A DNA stretch of 64,000 nucleotides from Candidatus Eiseniibacteriota bacterium. GTDB lineage: Bacteria > Eisenbacteria > RBG-16-71-46. The translations under genes were made by a program, and so were the position numbers. Positions 26,645 through 36,217 of the stretch are shown in pieces. The stretch is taken from positions 27,518 through 91,517 of the forward strand of contig JACRIW010000048.1 in assembly GCA_016215625.1 (NCBI GenBank), written 5' to 3'. How positions within the stretch are numbered: position 1 is the stretch's first letter; every line of letters begins with the position of its first letter. The notes below the pieces were generated by a model. That model made no database searches and had not been told where the DNA came from. It saw only the letters and a program-made list of their open reading frames with translations.

Positions 26645-28546
26645 TCACTCCCGCCAGCGCGCCGCGCCCATTTCGGCGACGAGCGCGAACCACTCCTCGA
26701 GCGCTTCGTCGCCCACCTCGTGCCCCTCGTCTCGCACGAGTTCGGCGATCTCCGGAATCGCGCGCTCGCCGTTCGCGGCGAACCACGCCACTTCGAACGC
26801 GAGGTAGCCGCCCGCCTGTTCTTCGAGCGCCACGAAGCGCTCACGCGCGTCGTGCGGCAGCGCCGAGAAGCCCGACTGGTGCGTGAGCATGGGCACGATC
26901 GGGGTGCGCTGGAGCCGCACGGGCACGCGTCCCGGACGCGCGGCCGCGGGCACCGGTTCCACCGGCAGCGTGGGCGCGATTTCGGAATCGAAGTGCCCTT
27001 CCATGCCGTCCGCGGCCGCCAGCACGGCCGCGCGCAGCGCGGCGCGCACGGGATGCGCCGCGTCGAGGCCGATCGCGAGGCGGTCGAGCGAGGCGAGCGC
27101 GGTGTGCCCCGCGAGCCGCGCCGCACGCGCGGCGCGGAGCGGTTGCGGTGAATCGAGTGCGGCGCGCAGCCGCCGGCGCGTGCGGGCTTCGATCTCGGCG
27201 GCGAGCGTCCGCAGGTCGTCCGCTGCCGGCGCGGCGACCGTCAGCGCGAACGCGCACGCGATGCGCGCGGCGTGCGCGAGCGAGCGCGGATCGCAGCGCT
27301 CCGGGCCGTCGAGGTTGGAATGGTAGTAGCGGTCCGGCCACTGGATGAGCATGCCGCAGGGCACGCCGCGGGCAGGATCGAGCCACACCGCATGATCGCT
27401 GCCCCCACCGTAGCGCACTTCCTCGTGCGCGAAGGGCACGGACTCACCCCAGCCCTCTTGGCGCAGCCGCGCGAGCAGTTCCTCGACGAAGCTCGACGCG
27501 AAATGCGGCGCTCGCTCGAGCTGCTGCACGCTCGCGCACTGCGCCTGGTCCTCGCCCACCATGTCGAGATTGAGCGCCGCGATCGTGGCGCCGGCCGCCT
27601 CGGGGCGCGCCGCGATCCAGGCATGCGTGCCGGTGAACTCCGGCATCCACAACCAGCGCACGGTCCGCCGTTCCGCGGGCAGGCGCCCGCCGGCGGCGAG
27701 CGCGGCGACCACGCGCGCGCATTCGAGCGCGGCGGCGACGCCCGAGCCGTTGTCGTTCGCCCCCGGTTTCGGATGACAGAGGTGCGCGGTCACGAGCACC
27801 TCACCGGGCAGCGGGCCCGGCACGACCGCGCTCACCAGTTCGATGTCGCGCGGCGCGAACGCCGCCGCGATGTCCACCTCGAGCTCGACGGCCTCACGGG
27901 CGGCGAGGCGGCCACGCAGCCGCTCGCCTTCCCCGGGAGAAAGCACCACGCCCCAACCCGACGGCGCGGCATCGCCCCACCAGAACGACGTGTAGGCGAG
28001 CGAGTCCGGGTCGGTCTCGCGCGTTCGCGCCGGCGGCACGAGCCGGCGGCCGTCCGACAGCAGCCCGGCCGCGCCGCGTTCGAGCACGGCGAGCTGGTGC
28101 ACGCGCATCACCGCGCCGTCGGTCAGCACGACCTTGCCGCGCACGTCGATCCCGTCGTAGTGCGACGCGCTCGCGCCGTCCGCGAGCGCGACCACGGGCC
28201 AGCGCCCCGCGGCGCTCACGCTCCGCTGGACCAGCGAGAGCGGCTCGTCGGCGAAGGACGCGACCGCGCGCGGCCCGTCCGTGCCGTGCAGCGTGGCCGA
28301 GCCGCGCTCGCAATCCCAGCCGAGCGGCATGACGCACCCCGCGAGCGCGGTGGCGCCGTCGCCGCTCACGCGCACGACCTCGGGCTCGAGCCCCGCGGCG
28401 CGCAGTGACGCCACGAGCCAGGCGGCGGCGTCCGAGTAACCGGGTGACGACTGGATGCGATGGTGCCGCGCGATCTGTTCGACGTCGCGCAGGGCGCGGT
28501 CGCCCGAGACGAGCGGGAAGACGAGCGCGAGACGGGGGTCACTCAT
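26645..28546 (-). CDS. M28-like zinc aminopeptidase (DUF4910 family)
   Basis: A 633-residue peptidase of the DUF4910/M28 aminopeptidase-like group. The zinc-site features are VTAHLCHPKPGANDNGSGVA (His and Asp), PEFTGTHAW (catalytic Glu region), NLDMVGED and a late His in YYHSNLDGPERC. A PA-like insert lies near 130-190, and a helical C-terminal domain follows. No signal peptide is evident, so it is probably cytosolic. The gene overlaps the GT-C gene by 8 bases and ends the S55-propeller-GT operon. Substrate unknown. Confidence 0.88.
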   Translation of the reverse strand: MSDPRLALVFPLVSGDRALRDVEQIARHHRIQSSPGYSDAAAWLVASLRAAGLEPEVVRVSGDGATALAGCVMPLGWDCERGSATLHGTDGPRAVASFADEPLSLVQRSVSAAGRWPVVALADGASASHYDGIDVRGKVVLTDGAVMRVHQLAVLERGAAGLLSDGRRLVPPARTRETDPDSLAYTSFWWGDAAPSGWGVVLSPGEGERLRGRLAAREAVELEVDIAAAFAPRDIELVSAVVPGPLPGEVLVTAHLCHPKPGANDNGSGVAAALECARVVAALAAGGRLPAERRTVRWLWMPEFTGTHAWIAARPEAAGATIAALNLDMVGEDQAQCASVQQLERAPHFASSFVEELLARLRQEGWGESVPFAHEEVRYGGGSDHAVWLDPARGVPCGMLIQWPDRYYHSNLDGPERCDPRSLAHAARIACAFALTVAAPAADDLRTLAAEIEARTRRRLRAALDSPQPLRAARAARLAGHTALASLDRLAIGLDAAHPVRAALRAAVLAAADGMEGHFDSEIAPTLPVEPVPAAARPGRVPVRLQRTPIVPMLTHQSGFSALPHDARERFVALEEQAGGYLAFEVAWFAANGERAIPEIAELVRDEGHEVGDEALEEWFALVAEMGAARWRE

Positions 28547-29822
28547 GAACGGCCTTTCGGGTCCGGTGCAGCGCGAGCGCCAGCAGCGCCGGCGCACCGT
28601 ATTCGACGATTCTCCAGGGAAGCGACAGGTGGAAGGCGCCCCCTTCCGCCGGCGCGGCGAGCACACCGTAGTTGAGGAGTGCGAGCGCCGAAAGCAGCAA
28701 CCACGGCAGCGACGGCGCCACGCCGTCCCACACGAGCGCCCAGCCGAGGTACCACGGGTGCAGCACCGGGCCGAGGAGCAGCCCCGCGCGGAAGGCCGCC
28801 CGCGCTCCCCGCACGAGTTCGGCGCCCCGCGCGGCCGCCACGGTGGCCACGACGAACGGGGCGGTGATCGCGACGGCGCGCGCCACGGGCTCGCCGAGCA
28901 CACGTTCGACGCCTTCGAAGGCGAGCGCGTTGTTGCGCCACGTTCGTGCGTACGCTTCGAGGCCGCTCGCTTCGCCGCTCGCGGCGCGCAGGAACCACGC
29001 GAGCCCCGCGCCGCTCGCGACGACGGCGATCGCACGCGCCCCGGCCGGCCAGCGCCGCCAGAAGAGCGGGAGCGCCGCGAGCGGCAGGAGCTTGCCGAGC
29101 ACCGCCGCGGCGAAGCACGCCGCCGACCACTTCGGCCGCGATTCGAGCAGCAGCACGGCGAGAGCGAGAGGCAAGAGCGCCGTCGGATCGTGGTGACCGC
29201 TGCCCGCGTACTCGATCACGACGAGAGGATTCCACGCGTAGGCGATCGCCGGGAGGGCGCTGCCGCAGCGCCGGCGGCTGAGCACGGCGAGCACCCACAC
29301 GAGCGCCACGTCGTTCAGGGCGATCCAGCCCTTCATGCCGAGCCAGCCCGGGTGCACGCGCTCGGCGAGCGCGAAGCCCGCCTCCGCGAAGGGCGGGTAG
29401 ATGGTGCGCAGCGAGGGATGGTTGATGCGCGGGTGCACTTCCGTCTCGCGCATCGCCGCGAGCGCCGGTGCATCGGGCGCGTGCGCGTACGGGTCGAGGC
29501 CCGCGAGCACGACGCGGCCGTCCCACACGTACCGCCAGAGGTCGTCGGACAGCTCCGGGATGCGCGGCAGCACGGCGAGGCGCATCGCCACCGCGGTCAC
29601 GACCACGAGCGCGACGTCGCGCGTCACGCGCCATCGCGCCAGCCGGATCAGCGCCAGCGCGAGCACGGCGCTCGCGCCCCAGGCGAGCGACTGCAGCGCA
29701 CCGAGCTGTGCCGTCCACGACGGCAGTCGCCCCATCGCCACGCTCGCCGCGACCGCGAGCATCGCCACCGCCACGCCTTCGGCGAGCGAGCGGCCCGGCG
29801 AGAGCGTGGCGGTGCGGGTCAT
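28539..29822 (-). CDS. GT-C type polyprenyl-phosphate mannosyltransferase-like membrane protein
   Basis: A 427-residue integral membrane protein with about ten to eleven hydrophobic segments. The first large loop has SDDLWRYVWDGRVVLAGLDP, matching the catalytic-loop style of GT87/MptB-like GT-C glycosyltransferases that use polyprenyl-phosphate sugars. Later features include YAWNPLVVIEYAGSGHHD and HPWYLGWALVW. The sugar and acceptor are unknown. It starts 6 bases after the beta-propeller gene. Confidence 0.8.
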   Translation of the reverse strand: MTRTATLSPGRSLAEGVAVAMLAVAASVAMGRLPSWTAQLGALQSLAWGASAVLALALIRLARWRVTRDVALVVVTAVAMRLAVLPRIPELSDDLWRYVWDGRVVLAGLDPYAHAPDAPALAAMRETEVHPRINHPSLRTIYPPFAEAGFALAERVHPGWLGMKGWIALNDVALVWVLAVLSRRRCGSALPAIAYAWNPLVVIEYAGSGHHDPTALLPLALAVLLLESRPKWSAACFAAAVLGKLLPLAALPLFWRRWPAGARAIAVVASGAGLAWFLRAASGEASGLEAYARTWRNNALAFEGVERVLGEPVARAVAITAPFVVATVAAARGAELVRGARAAFRAGLLLGPVLHPWYLGWALVWDGVAPSLPWLLLSALALLNYGVLAAPAEGGAFHLSLPWRIVEYGAPALLALALHRTRKAVHE

Positions 29823-29828
29823 CGGGCC

Positions 29829-31916
29829 CTACTTCCCGCGCGGCACCTGCACGGTCACGGCGCGCGTGGCGGCGTTGCCCGCCATGTCGACGGCGCGCAC
29901 GCTCACGAGGTGTTCGCCCGGCGCGAGCGAGGGCAGCGTCACGCGGAAGCGCGCCTCGCGGCTGTCCGCCAGCCCCGTGTCCGTCGCGAGCGAGCGCCAG
30001 TCGCCGTCGTCCACCGCGACCTCGAGGCGCACGATCGGGCTCGAGTCGTCGTCGGCCGCTCCCTCGAGGCGCGCGCCCTGTCCGCTCAACGCCTTCCACG
30101 CGGGCGGCGTGTTGTCCACCGCGAACGGCCGGCTCACGGCGAAGCCCGTGCGTTCCTCACCCACGGCGTTCGAGACGCCGTCGGTCGCGGTGACGCGCAC
30201 GCGGTAACGGCCGTCGGGGAGCGAGTTCGTGTTCCAGGTGTAGAGCGTCGCTTCGAGGTCCTTGCCGATCTCGACCCATTCGCCGCCGTCCTCGCGCTTG
30301 ACCTCGATGCGGTAGCGCAACGCGTCGCCGTTGGGGTCGCTGCCGCGCCACTGCAGCGTGCGGAGTCCGCGGGCCCAGACCGGAAGTTCGCGGATGGGCT
30401 TGTTCGAGGGCAGCGACACCGAGTACTCGACCTTCTGGCCGCTCGGCAGCGCCTGGGTCACGGCCTCACTGCGCGGGCCCAGCTCGCCGTCGCGGAAGCC
30501 CTGGGCCTGCGGCGCGACGCCGAGGTCGTCCACGCGCGGCGCCATGTTCTCCTCGCGCCAGGCGACCGAGAGCTCCTCGAGCCGCGCGTCGGCCGAACCC
30601 AGCTCGAGCTTCCACTGCAGGAAGCGCGCGGCCGGGGACTGCACGCGGCCGCCACCGTCGGCGGCCGAGACGTCCTGCCACTTCGACCACGTCGTGTCCG
30701 GCGTCTCGCTGTTGCCGCTCCGCGTGGAGAGCGCGAGCGCACCCGAGCCCGCCCAGCGCGCATGCCCGAAGCGCGCGAAGCGCTTGGCGTCGAGCGGTGC
30801 GGACGTCAGCGTCCCGCCCGCGGCGCGCGCGGGCCCGACGCGCCAGAGCGCCACGGGGTTCGCCGTCGCGGCCCACACGGCGCCGTCGGCGCCGGATGCG
30901 AGCGCGGTCACCTGCGCCTGCGAAGGGGCCAGCAGCTGCGAAGCGGCGGTCGCGTGCTCGATGCGGAAGAGCCCCGCGCGATTGCCGCTCGCCGCGATCA
31001 GTCCCTGCGGCGTCGAGGCGAGCGCGAAGACGAGCGGCTGCGGCGACGTCCACCAGGCGACCGCGGCGCTGTCCGGCGCGATGCGGTAGACGACCGATCG
31101 CCCTCCCGCGACGGGTGTGGTCACGGGCGCGGGCGTCTGGTCCTCGTCCTCTCCGTCCGTGTCGGTCGAGGCGACCGAAAGGGCCGCCGCCCACAGCACG
31201 CCGTCGGCGCCCCGCGCGAGCGCGCGCACTTCGTCCTCCGGCGCGTCGAAGAGCGTGCGCGCGACGCCGGCCGCACTCACGTGATAGATGCGGCCGCGCG
31301 AATCCCCGCCCGCGTACACGCCACCCGCGCCGTCGGAGACGAGCGAGACGAGGTTGCTCTCCTCGGAATCGAACACGACCGACCCACGGCCCTTCTCGAT
31401 CCGCAGCAACCTGCCCCGCGTTCCGGTCGCGGCCCAGATCGCGCCGTTCGTGCCGGGCGCCAGCGCCCACACGTAGCGCTCGTCGGTCGTCGCCACGCGC
31501 GTCGTGTCGCCGCGGGGCGAGATGCGGAAGATCGCGCCGCGCGGCCCCGTGCCCGCGAGCAGGCCGTCGCCGTCGCGCACGAGCGCGAACACCTGGCCGC
31601 CGCCGAGCTTCACCCACGGCTTCAGTCCTCCGGCCGCGGTCCAGCGGTCGACGCGGCCGTGGTCGGCCGCGACCGCGACCGACCCGTCGGCCAGCACGGC
31701 GATCGCCCACGCCGAGCGCACGCTGTCGGAGGGGAACATCGTGGCGCGCGGGCCGGCCTCGAGCACGCCGTCGGCGCGCACGACCACGCCCATGGCCTCG
31801 GCCTTCGCGTAATCGGCGAACGCCTGCGACGTCCACCATTGCGTCTCGGTCGCACCCACGGCACCGGCGGCGAGCGTTCCGGCGAACAGCACGGCGGCAA
31901 CGGCGAGTCTGCGCAT
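29829..31916 (-). CDS. Secreted beta-propeller protein with C-terminal Ig/FN3-like domains
   Basis: A 695-residue exported protein with a signal peptide (residues 1-22). About 350 residues of repeated four-strand blades follow, with recurring GxLWAA or GAVWAATA signatures as in NHL or Y_Y_Y-type sensor propellers. Then come a linker and two Ig/FN3-like domains (WRGSDPNGDALRYRIEVKRE; DNTPPAWKALSG). No transmembrane or kinase part follows, so it is a free extracytoplasmic binding or structural protein. Its ATG shares one base with the stop of the S55 peptidase gene (TGATG). Confidence 0.78.
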   Translation of the reverse strand: MRRLAVAAVLFAGTLAAGAVGATETQWWTSQAFADYAKAEAMGVVVRADGVLEAGPRATMFPSDSVRSAWAIAVLADGSVAVAADHGRVDRWTAAGGLKPWVKLGGGQVFALVRDGDGLLAGTGPRGAIFRISPRGDTTRVATTDERYVWALAPGTNGAIWAATGTRGRLLRIEKGRGSVVFDSEESNLVSLVSDGAGGVYAGGDSRGRIYHVSAAGVARTLFDAPEDEVRALARGADGVLWAAALSVASTDTDGEDEDQTPAPVTTPVAGGRSVVYRIAPDSAAVAWWTSPQPLVFALASTPQGLIAASGNRAGLFRIEHATAASQLLAPSQAQVTALASGADGAVWAATANPVALWRVGPARAAGGTLTSAPLDAKRFARFGHARWAGSGALALSTRSGNSETPDTTWSKWQDVSAADGGGRVQSPAARFLQWKLELGSADARLEELSVAWREENMAPRVDDLGVAPQAQGFRDGELGPRSEAVTQALPSGQKVEYSVSLPSNKPIRELPVWARGLRTLQWRGSDPNGDALRYRIEVKREDGGEWVEIGKDLEATLYTWNTNSLPDGRYRVRVTATDGVSNAVGEERTGFAVSRPFAVDNTPPAWKALSGQGARLEGAADDDSSPIVRLEVAVDDGDWRSLATDTGLADSREARFRVTLPSLAPGEHLVSVRAVDMAGNAATRAVTVQVPRGK

Positions 31917-33706
31917 CAACGGTTCTCCGCGCCCGCGGGCGCCTTGTGATCCACGTTCAGCTCCAGCAGGACTTCCCCGCGAAGCATGCCATCGATGGGT
32001 GCAACGGGCCCGGGGAACACCGCCCACGTCGCGCGGCGCGTCTGCTCACCCGCGTTCTGCGGAGCGGCGAGCACGGCGAGCGCCGAGGACGGGAGTTCCG
32101 GGAAGTCGTCGCCGTCACGCGTCACCTCGGGAGCGCGCGCCCACAGCGTCGCGTAGAGCGCGTTCGCGGCGCGCAGCCTGCCGAGCTTGTCGAAACCGTC
32201 GGCGAGCGACACGGGCCGGAAGCGTGAGGGCAGCCGCGTCGCGAGCGCACGGTCGGCCTCCGCCCCACCGCCGATCGCGAGCGGGTAGCGGCCGTCGGGC
32301 AGTTCCTGGGGCACGGGCACCCGCAGCTCGATCGTGCGGCGCTCCCCGCGCCAGCGTTCGATCTCGGCGCGCACGAGCGCCTCCCCGCCCGGGCGCACGG
32401 CGTTCGTGAGCAGCGTGGCGCTGCGCAGCGTCCACTGCCGGCGGCCGGGATGCACGCGCAGCACGATCGAAAGCGAGTCGAGCGCGAACGGCTCGAACGA
32501 GTTCGCGTACAGGAAGCGCAGCGGTCCCGTCAGCACGGCGGTCGCCTCGGCGAGCGGCTGCTCGCCCGCGACCACGTCGGACGTCGTGAACACGCGGCCC
32601 TTGCGGTGCGTCGTGAGCGACCACTCCACCGTCTGCATCGGCGTGCCGCCGCCCGCTTCCATGACGCAGTTGGTCGCCGCCGCGTTCACGAGCTGCGGCA
32701 GCAGCAGCCGGTCCTCGACGGCCTCGAAGCGGAAGTCCTGCGTGCGGCCGTCCTGCTCGACGCGCACGGTGAACGGCAGCAGGCGCGGCGAAGGACCGAG
32801 ACGGCCCGCCACCGCGGCGCGCCGGTCCTGCGTGGCCGTGCCGACGGGCGTGCCCGCCATGCCGAGCTTGAACGAAGTGTTCACGCTCGGGAGGATCGTG
32901 ACGATGTGCGCGGTCGAGAGCGGCAGCCGCACGGGGCCGGCCTGGAAGAACGGGTGCCCGAAGATGAGCACGCGATCGCCGTCCACGTACGTGACCGTGC
33001 CGATCGCAGAGAAGTTGAGGTCGCCGCGCAGCAGGTCCACCGCGACCGGGCTCCCCGGCACGAGCGGCGTTTCCCGCGCGCCGCTCACGCGGCCGCCGGG
33101 CGTCACGGTGAAACCCGACGCGTCGAACAACGAGCGCACCGCGTCGAACGCGGCCGGGTGCAGCCCGCCCGCGGCGAGCGGCAGCTTGAGCGGCATCGGA
33201 CGCGCCGGATCGGCGGTGGGCGCCGCCTCCGTGACGAGCGAGTCGCCGGCCCACGTGAGTCCGCGATACGACGTGGAACGCCGCTCGTCGACCCCCGAGG
33301 GTCCGCCGGCGGCCTCGGCCGCTGGCGCGTCGGGACGCTCGAGCACGTCGAGCATCTCACCGATCGGCGTGATGCCGAAGATGGGTTCGCGGCTGAACGC
33401 CCAGCCGCTCGAGAGCGCGCCGACGAGCTTGCCGTCCACATACACCGGCGAGCCGCTCATGCCCTGGGCGACGCCCGAGGCGATCACGCGTTCGGAGGTG
33501 GCGCGGGCGAGGATGATCCTGCCGTCGCTGCGTCCGCCGTCCATGACCCCGAGGATCACGGCGTCGAACGTCTCGATCGAGTCGCCCGCGAAGACCGTGC
33601 GGACGACGGCGCTCTGTCCCGGATGCAGCGCGGAGGGAGGCAGCGTGGGAACGTTGGCGGTGACGGCGGAAAGCGCGAGCACGAACAGCAGGGCGGTTGG
33701 GTTCAC
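31916..33706 (-). CDS. SpoIVB-type S55 serine peptidase domain protein
   Basis: A 596-residue exported protein. A hydrophobic N-terminus is followed by the S55 region with TVFAGDSIETFDAVILG and the catalytic-serine motif SGVAQGMSGSPVYVDGKLVG, then WAFSREPIFGITPIGEML. The remainder is a long beta-rich extension with DRVLIFGHPFFQAG. SpoIVB processes the pro-sigmaK regulator in sporulating Firmicutes. Here no sporulation genes accompany it, so a different envelope-signalling or secretion role is likely. The GTG at 33706 lies 10 bases after a -10 box. Confidence 0.86.
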   Translation of the reverse strand: MNPTALLFVLALSAVTANVPTLPPSALHPGQSAVVRTVFAGDSIETFDAVILGVMDGGRSDGRIILARATSERVIASGVAQGMSGSPVYVDGKLVGALSSGWAFSREPIFGITPIGEMLDVLERPDAPAAEAAGGPSGVDERRSTSYRGLTWAGDSLVTEAAPTADPARPMPLKLPLAAGGLHPAAFDAVRSLFDASGFTVTPGGRVSGARETPLVPGSPVAVDLLRGDLNFSAIGTVTYVDGDRVLIFGHPFFQAGPVRLPLSTAHIVTILPSVNTSFKLGMAGTPVGTATQDRRAAVAGRLGPSPRLLPFTVRVEQDGRTQDFRFEAVEDRLLLPQLVNAAATNCVMEAGGGTPMQTVEWSLTTHRKGRVFTTSDVVAGEQPLAEATAVLTGPLRFLYANSFEPFALDSLSIVLRVHPGRRQWTLRSATLLTNAVRPGGEALVRAEIERWRGERRTIELRVPVPQELPDGRYPLAIGGGAEADRALATRLPSRFRPVSLADGFDKLGRLRAANALYATLWARAPEVTRDGDDFPELPSSALAVLAAPQNAGEQTRRATWAVFPGPVAPIDGMLRGEVLLELNVDHKAPAGAENR

Positions 33707-33716
33707 GATGGCGCGC

Positions 33717-33745
33717 AATGTAGCGACAGAACCGGCCGCGGCCAA
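33717..33745 (-). promoter_or_regulatory. Promoter for the S55-propeller-GT-M28 operon
   Basis: Minus-strand TTGGCC (33745-33740), a 17-base spacer and TACATT (33722-33717), ending 10 bases before the GTG start. It is divergent from and close to the promoter of the MTHFR fusion gene. Confidence 0.55.
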
Positions 33746-33770
33746 GCATCGGAAGTACGGGCGCCGCCGC

Positions 33771-33799
33771 TTGAACCCCCGGCGCGCGGCCCGTAGATT
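33771..33799 (+). promoter_or_regulatory. Promoter for the homocysteine methyltransferase/MTHFR gene
   Basis: TTGAAC (33771-33776), a 17-base spacer and TAGATT (33794-33799), ending 9 bases before the ATG at 33809, so the mRNA would be nearly leaderless. No S-box or cobalamin riboswitch fits in the 100-base gap. Confidence 0.55.
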
Positions 33800-33808
33800 G
33801 CCGCCCAC

Positions 33809-35659
33809 ATGTCCACTTCCTCCCCCTTCCTCGCCCGCCTCGCCCAGGGCCCCGTCCTCGCGGACGGCGCCATGGGCACGCTCCTGTTCTCCCGGGGCGT
33901 CGGTTACGACCGCTGTTTCGACGAACTCAACCTCTCCCAGCCCGGCCTCATCGAGGGAATTCACCGCGAATACCTCTCCGCGGGCGCCGAGTTGATCGAG
34001 ACCAACACCTTCGGCGCGAACGCCGTCCGACTCGCGACGCACGGGCTCGCGGACAAGGCGCGCGTGATCGCTCGCCAGGGCGTGAAGGTGGCGCGCAACG
34101 CCCGCGAGATCGTCGGCACCACGGCCTTCGTCGCGGGCTCGATGGGTCCGCTCGGCACGCACATCGAGCCCTTCGGCGAGATCGCGGTGGCCGAGGCCGA
34201 GAAGGCGTTCCGCGAACAGGCCGAGGGCCTGCTCGAAGGCGGGCTCGACGTCTTCCTCCTCGAGACGTTCCAGGACCTCAACGAGATCCTCGCCGCGCTC
34301 CGCGCCATCCGCTCGGTCACGACCGAAGTGCCGGTCGTCGCGCAGATGACGTTCGGCCTCGACGGCAAGACGCGCTACGGCCACACGCCGCAGCTCGTCG
34401 CGAAGGCGCTGCGCACCGCGGGGGCGTCGGTGATCGGCGTGAACTGCGGCGTCGGTCCGCAGCCGACGCTCGAAGTCCTCGAGGAACTCGCCGCGGCGGC
34501 CTCGGGGCTGCCGCTCTCGGTCATGCCCAACGCCGGACTGCCGCAGTTCGTGGACGGGCGCTACGTCTACCTGTCGAGCCCGGAATACTTCGCCGATTTC
34601 GCCGCACGGGCGGTCGCTCTCGGCGCACGCATCGTCGGCGGCTGTTGCGGCACGACGCCGGCGCACACGCGCGCGATGCGCGAGCGGCTCGCCTCGCACC
34701 TGCCGGCCGAGACCCTCCCCTCCGGCGCCGAAGTGCACATCCTCGAGCGCACCCCGGTCGAGGAAGCGCCCGCCGAAGCCACCGAGCCGACGCTGCTGCA
34801 GAAGATGCGCACGAAGTTCACGGTGAGCGTCGAGATCGACCCGCCGCGCGGCATCAACACGCAGAAGGTCCTCGCCGGCGCGAAGCTCATGGCCGAGCGC
34901 GGGGTGGACTGCATCAACATCGCGGATTCGCCCATGGCGCGCATCCGCATGAGCGCGATGTCGCTCGCGTTCCAGATCCACGGACTGTTCCCGCAGGTCG
35001 AGGTGATCCTCCACTACACGACCCGCGACCGGAACCTCATGGGCCTGCAGAGCGACCTCCTGGGCGCGCACGCGCTCGGTCTGCGCAACATCCTCTGCCT
35101 CACGGGCGATCCGCCGAGCCTCGGCGACTACCCGAACATGACGGCCGTGTACGACACGAACTCGGTCGGACTCATCGGCATCGTGAACAAGATGAACCGC
35201 GGCACGGACGACTCGGGCACGTCCATCGGCGCGCCGACCGGCTTCAGCATCGGTTGCGCGGTGAACCCGACCGCCGAAGACCTCGACCACGAGCTCGACC
35301 ACTTCCGCAAGAAGATCGACGCGGGCGCGCAGTTCGTGATGACGCAGCCCGTGTACGAACTGTCGTGCTGGGAGCGCTTCCTGGAGCGCCTCGGCGGCAT
35401 GCCGCCGATCCCGCTCATGATCGGGATCCTGCCGCTGCAGTCGTTCCGCCACGCCGAGTTCCTGCACAACGAAGTGCCCGGCATCCACGTGCCCGACTGG
35501 ATCCGCGCGCGCATGCACGACGCGGGCAACGAGGGCCAGAAGGTCGGCGTCGATCTCGCGCGCGACCTGCTCGCGCAGTGCCGCGGCATGGCGAACGGCG
35601 TCTATCTCATGCCGTCGTTCGGGCGCTACGAGAACTGCCTCGAGGTGCTCGAGAAGTGA
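33809..35659 (+). CDS. Bifunctional homocysteine S-methyltransferase / methylenetetrahydrofolate reductase (YitJ-like)
   Basis: A 616-residue fusion. Residues 1-300 form a homocysteine methyltransferase barrel with VLADGAMGTLLFSRG, GVNCGVGP and GGCCGTTP, which supply the three zinc cysteines. After a short linker, residues 325-616 form the FAD-dependent MTHFR barrel (VSVEIDPPRG; LCLTGDPPSLGDYP; FVMTQPVYE). It resembles Bacillus YitJ, joining methyl-folate supply to homocysteine methylation. Cobalamin-binding domains of full MetH are absent here and may be encoded elsewhere. The downstream YkgJ-like gene overlaps it by 4 bases (GTGA). Confidence 0.94.
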   Translation: MSTSSPFLARLAQGPVLADGAMGTLLFSRGVGYDRCFDELNLSQPGLIEGIHREYLSAGAELIETNTFGANAVRLATHGLADKARVIARQGVKVARNAREIVGTTAFVAGSMGPLGTHIEPFGEIAVAEAEKAFREQAEGLLEGGLDVFLLETFQDLNEILAALRAIRSVTTEVPVVAQMTFGLDGKTRYGHTPQLVAKALRTAGASVIGVNCGVGPQPTLEVLEELAAAASGLPLSVMPNAGLPQFVDGRYVYLSSPEYFADFAARAVALGARIVGGCCGTTPAHTRAMRERLASHLPAETLPSGAEVHILERTPVEEAPAEATEPTLLQKMRTKFTVSVEIDPPRGINTQKVLAGAKLMAERGVDCINIADSPMARIRMSAMSLAFQIHGLFPQVEVILHYTTRDRNLMGLQSDLLGAHALGLRNILCLTGDPPSLGDYPNMTAVYDTNSVGLIGIVNKMNRGTDDSGTSIGAPTGFSIGCAVNPTAEDLDHELDHFRKKIDAGAQFVMTQPVYELSCWERFLERLGGMPPIPLMIGILPLQSFRHAEFLHNEVPGIHVPDWIRARMHDAGNEGQKVGVDLARDLLAQCRGMANGVYLMPSFGRYENCLEVLEK

Positions 35660-36207
35660 GCGGCCCCGACGACACCACGGTGCTCGAGGACGGGCGCGAC
35701 GCGATCGACCTGACCGCGGACGAGAACGCCGACCTCTGCGCCGGATGCACGCGCTGCTGCGAGACCGTGAGCATCGAGATCGACGCTCCCCGTTCGCCGT
35801 GGGAATACGACCAGTGGATCTGGGTGCTCCACCACCGCAACCTCGAGATCTACCTCGAGAAGCCGGAGGCGTGGTACCTGCACATCGAGGCGAAGTGCGA
35901 GCAGCTCAAGCCCAACGGGCATTGCGCGGTGTACGAGGAGCGCCCGGTGCTCTGCCGCGAGTACGACCCGCGCGGCTGCGAGCGGCGTGCGCCGCTGTCG
36001 GACATCACCGCGTGGTTCAAGACCGCGGCCGACCTCGAGCGCTGGCTGCAGGAGAAGCGCCCCGCGCACTGGAAGCGCCTGGTCGAGCACCGCCGGACGC
36101 GTTCGGGCGCGACGGGCGGAGGCTCCGCACTCGCGCACGCGCTCGTGCAGCTCGCCGAGCCGAAGGCCCACGAGCCGGCGACCCGGCTGCGCCGCGGCAA
36201 GCGCTGA
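35656..36207 (+). CDS. YkgJ-family cysteine cluster protein
   Basis: A 183-residue protein with LCAGCTRCCETVSIEID near the N-terminus and further Cys in KCEQL, GHCAVYEERPVLCREYDPRGC, the eight-cysteine layout of the YkgJ/UPF0153 family. These likely bind zinc or an iron-sulfur cluster, and the biochemical role is unknown. GTG at 35656 overlaps the stop of the MTHFR fusion (GTGA), so the two are coupled. The C-terminal 40 residues are basic and low in complexity. Confidence 0.86.
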   Translation: MSGPDDTTVLEDGRDAIDLTADENADLCAGCTRCCETVSIEIDAPRSPWEYDQWIWVLHHRNLEIYLEKPEAWYLHIEAKCEQLKPNGHCAVYEERPVLCREYDPRGCERRAPLSDITAWFKTAADLERWLQEKRPAHWKRLVEHRRTRSGATGGGSALAHALVQLAEPKAHEPATRLRRGKR

Positions 36208-36217
36208 GCGCACCCGC

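Noticed and set aside
28455..31949. Plus-strand open frame of 1164 codons across three minus-strand genes
   Set aside because: It spans the M28, GT-C and propeller genes in antisense without any motif; real genes there have conserved motifs and coupled starts.
33707..33808. SAM or cobalamin riboswitch before the methionine-synthesis fusion gene
   Set aside because: The divergent gap is about 100 bases, is filled by two promoters, and the -10 box is 9 bases from the ATG, leaving no room for an aptamer.
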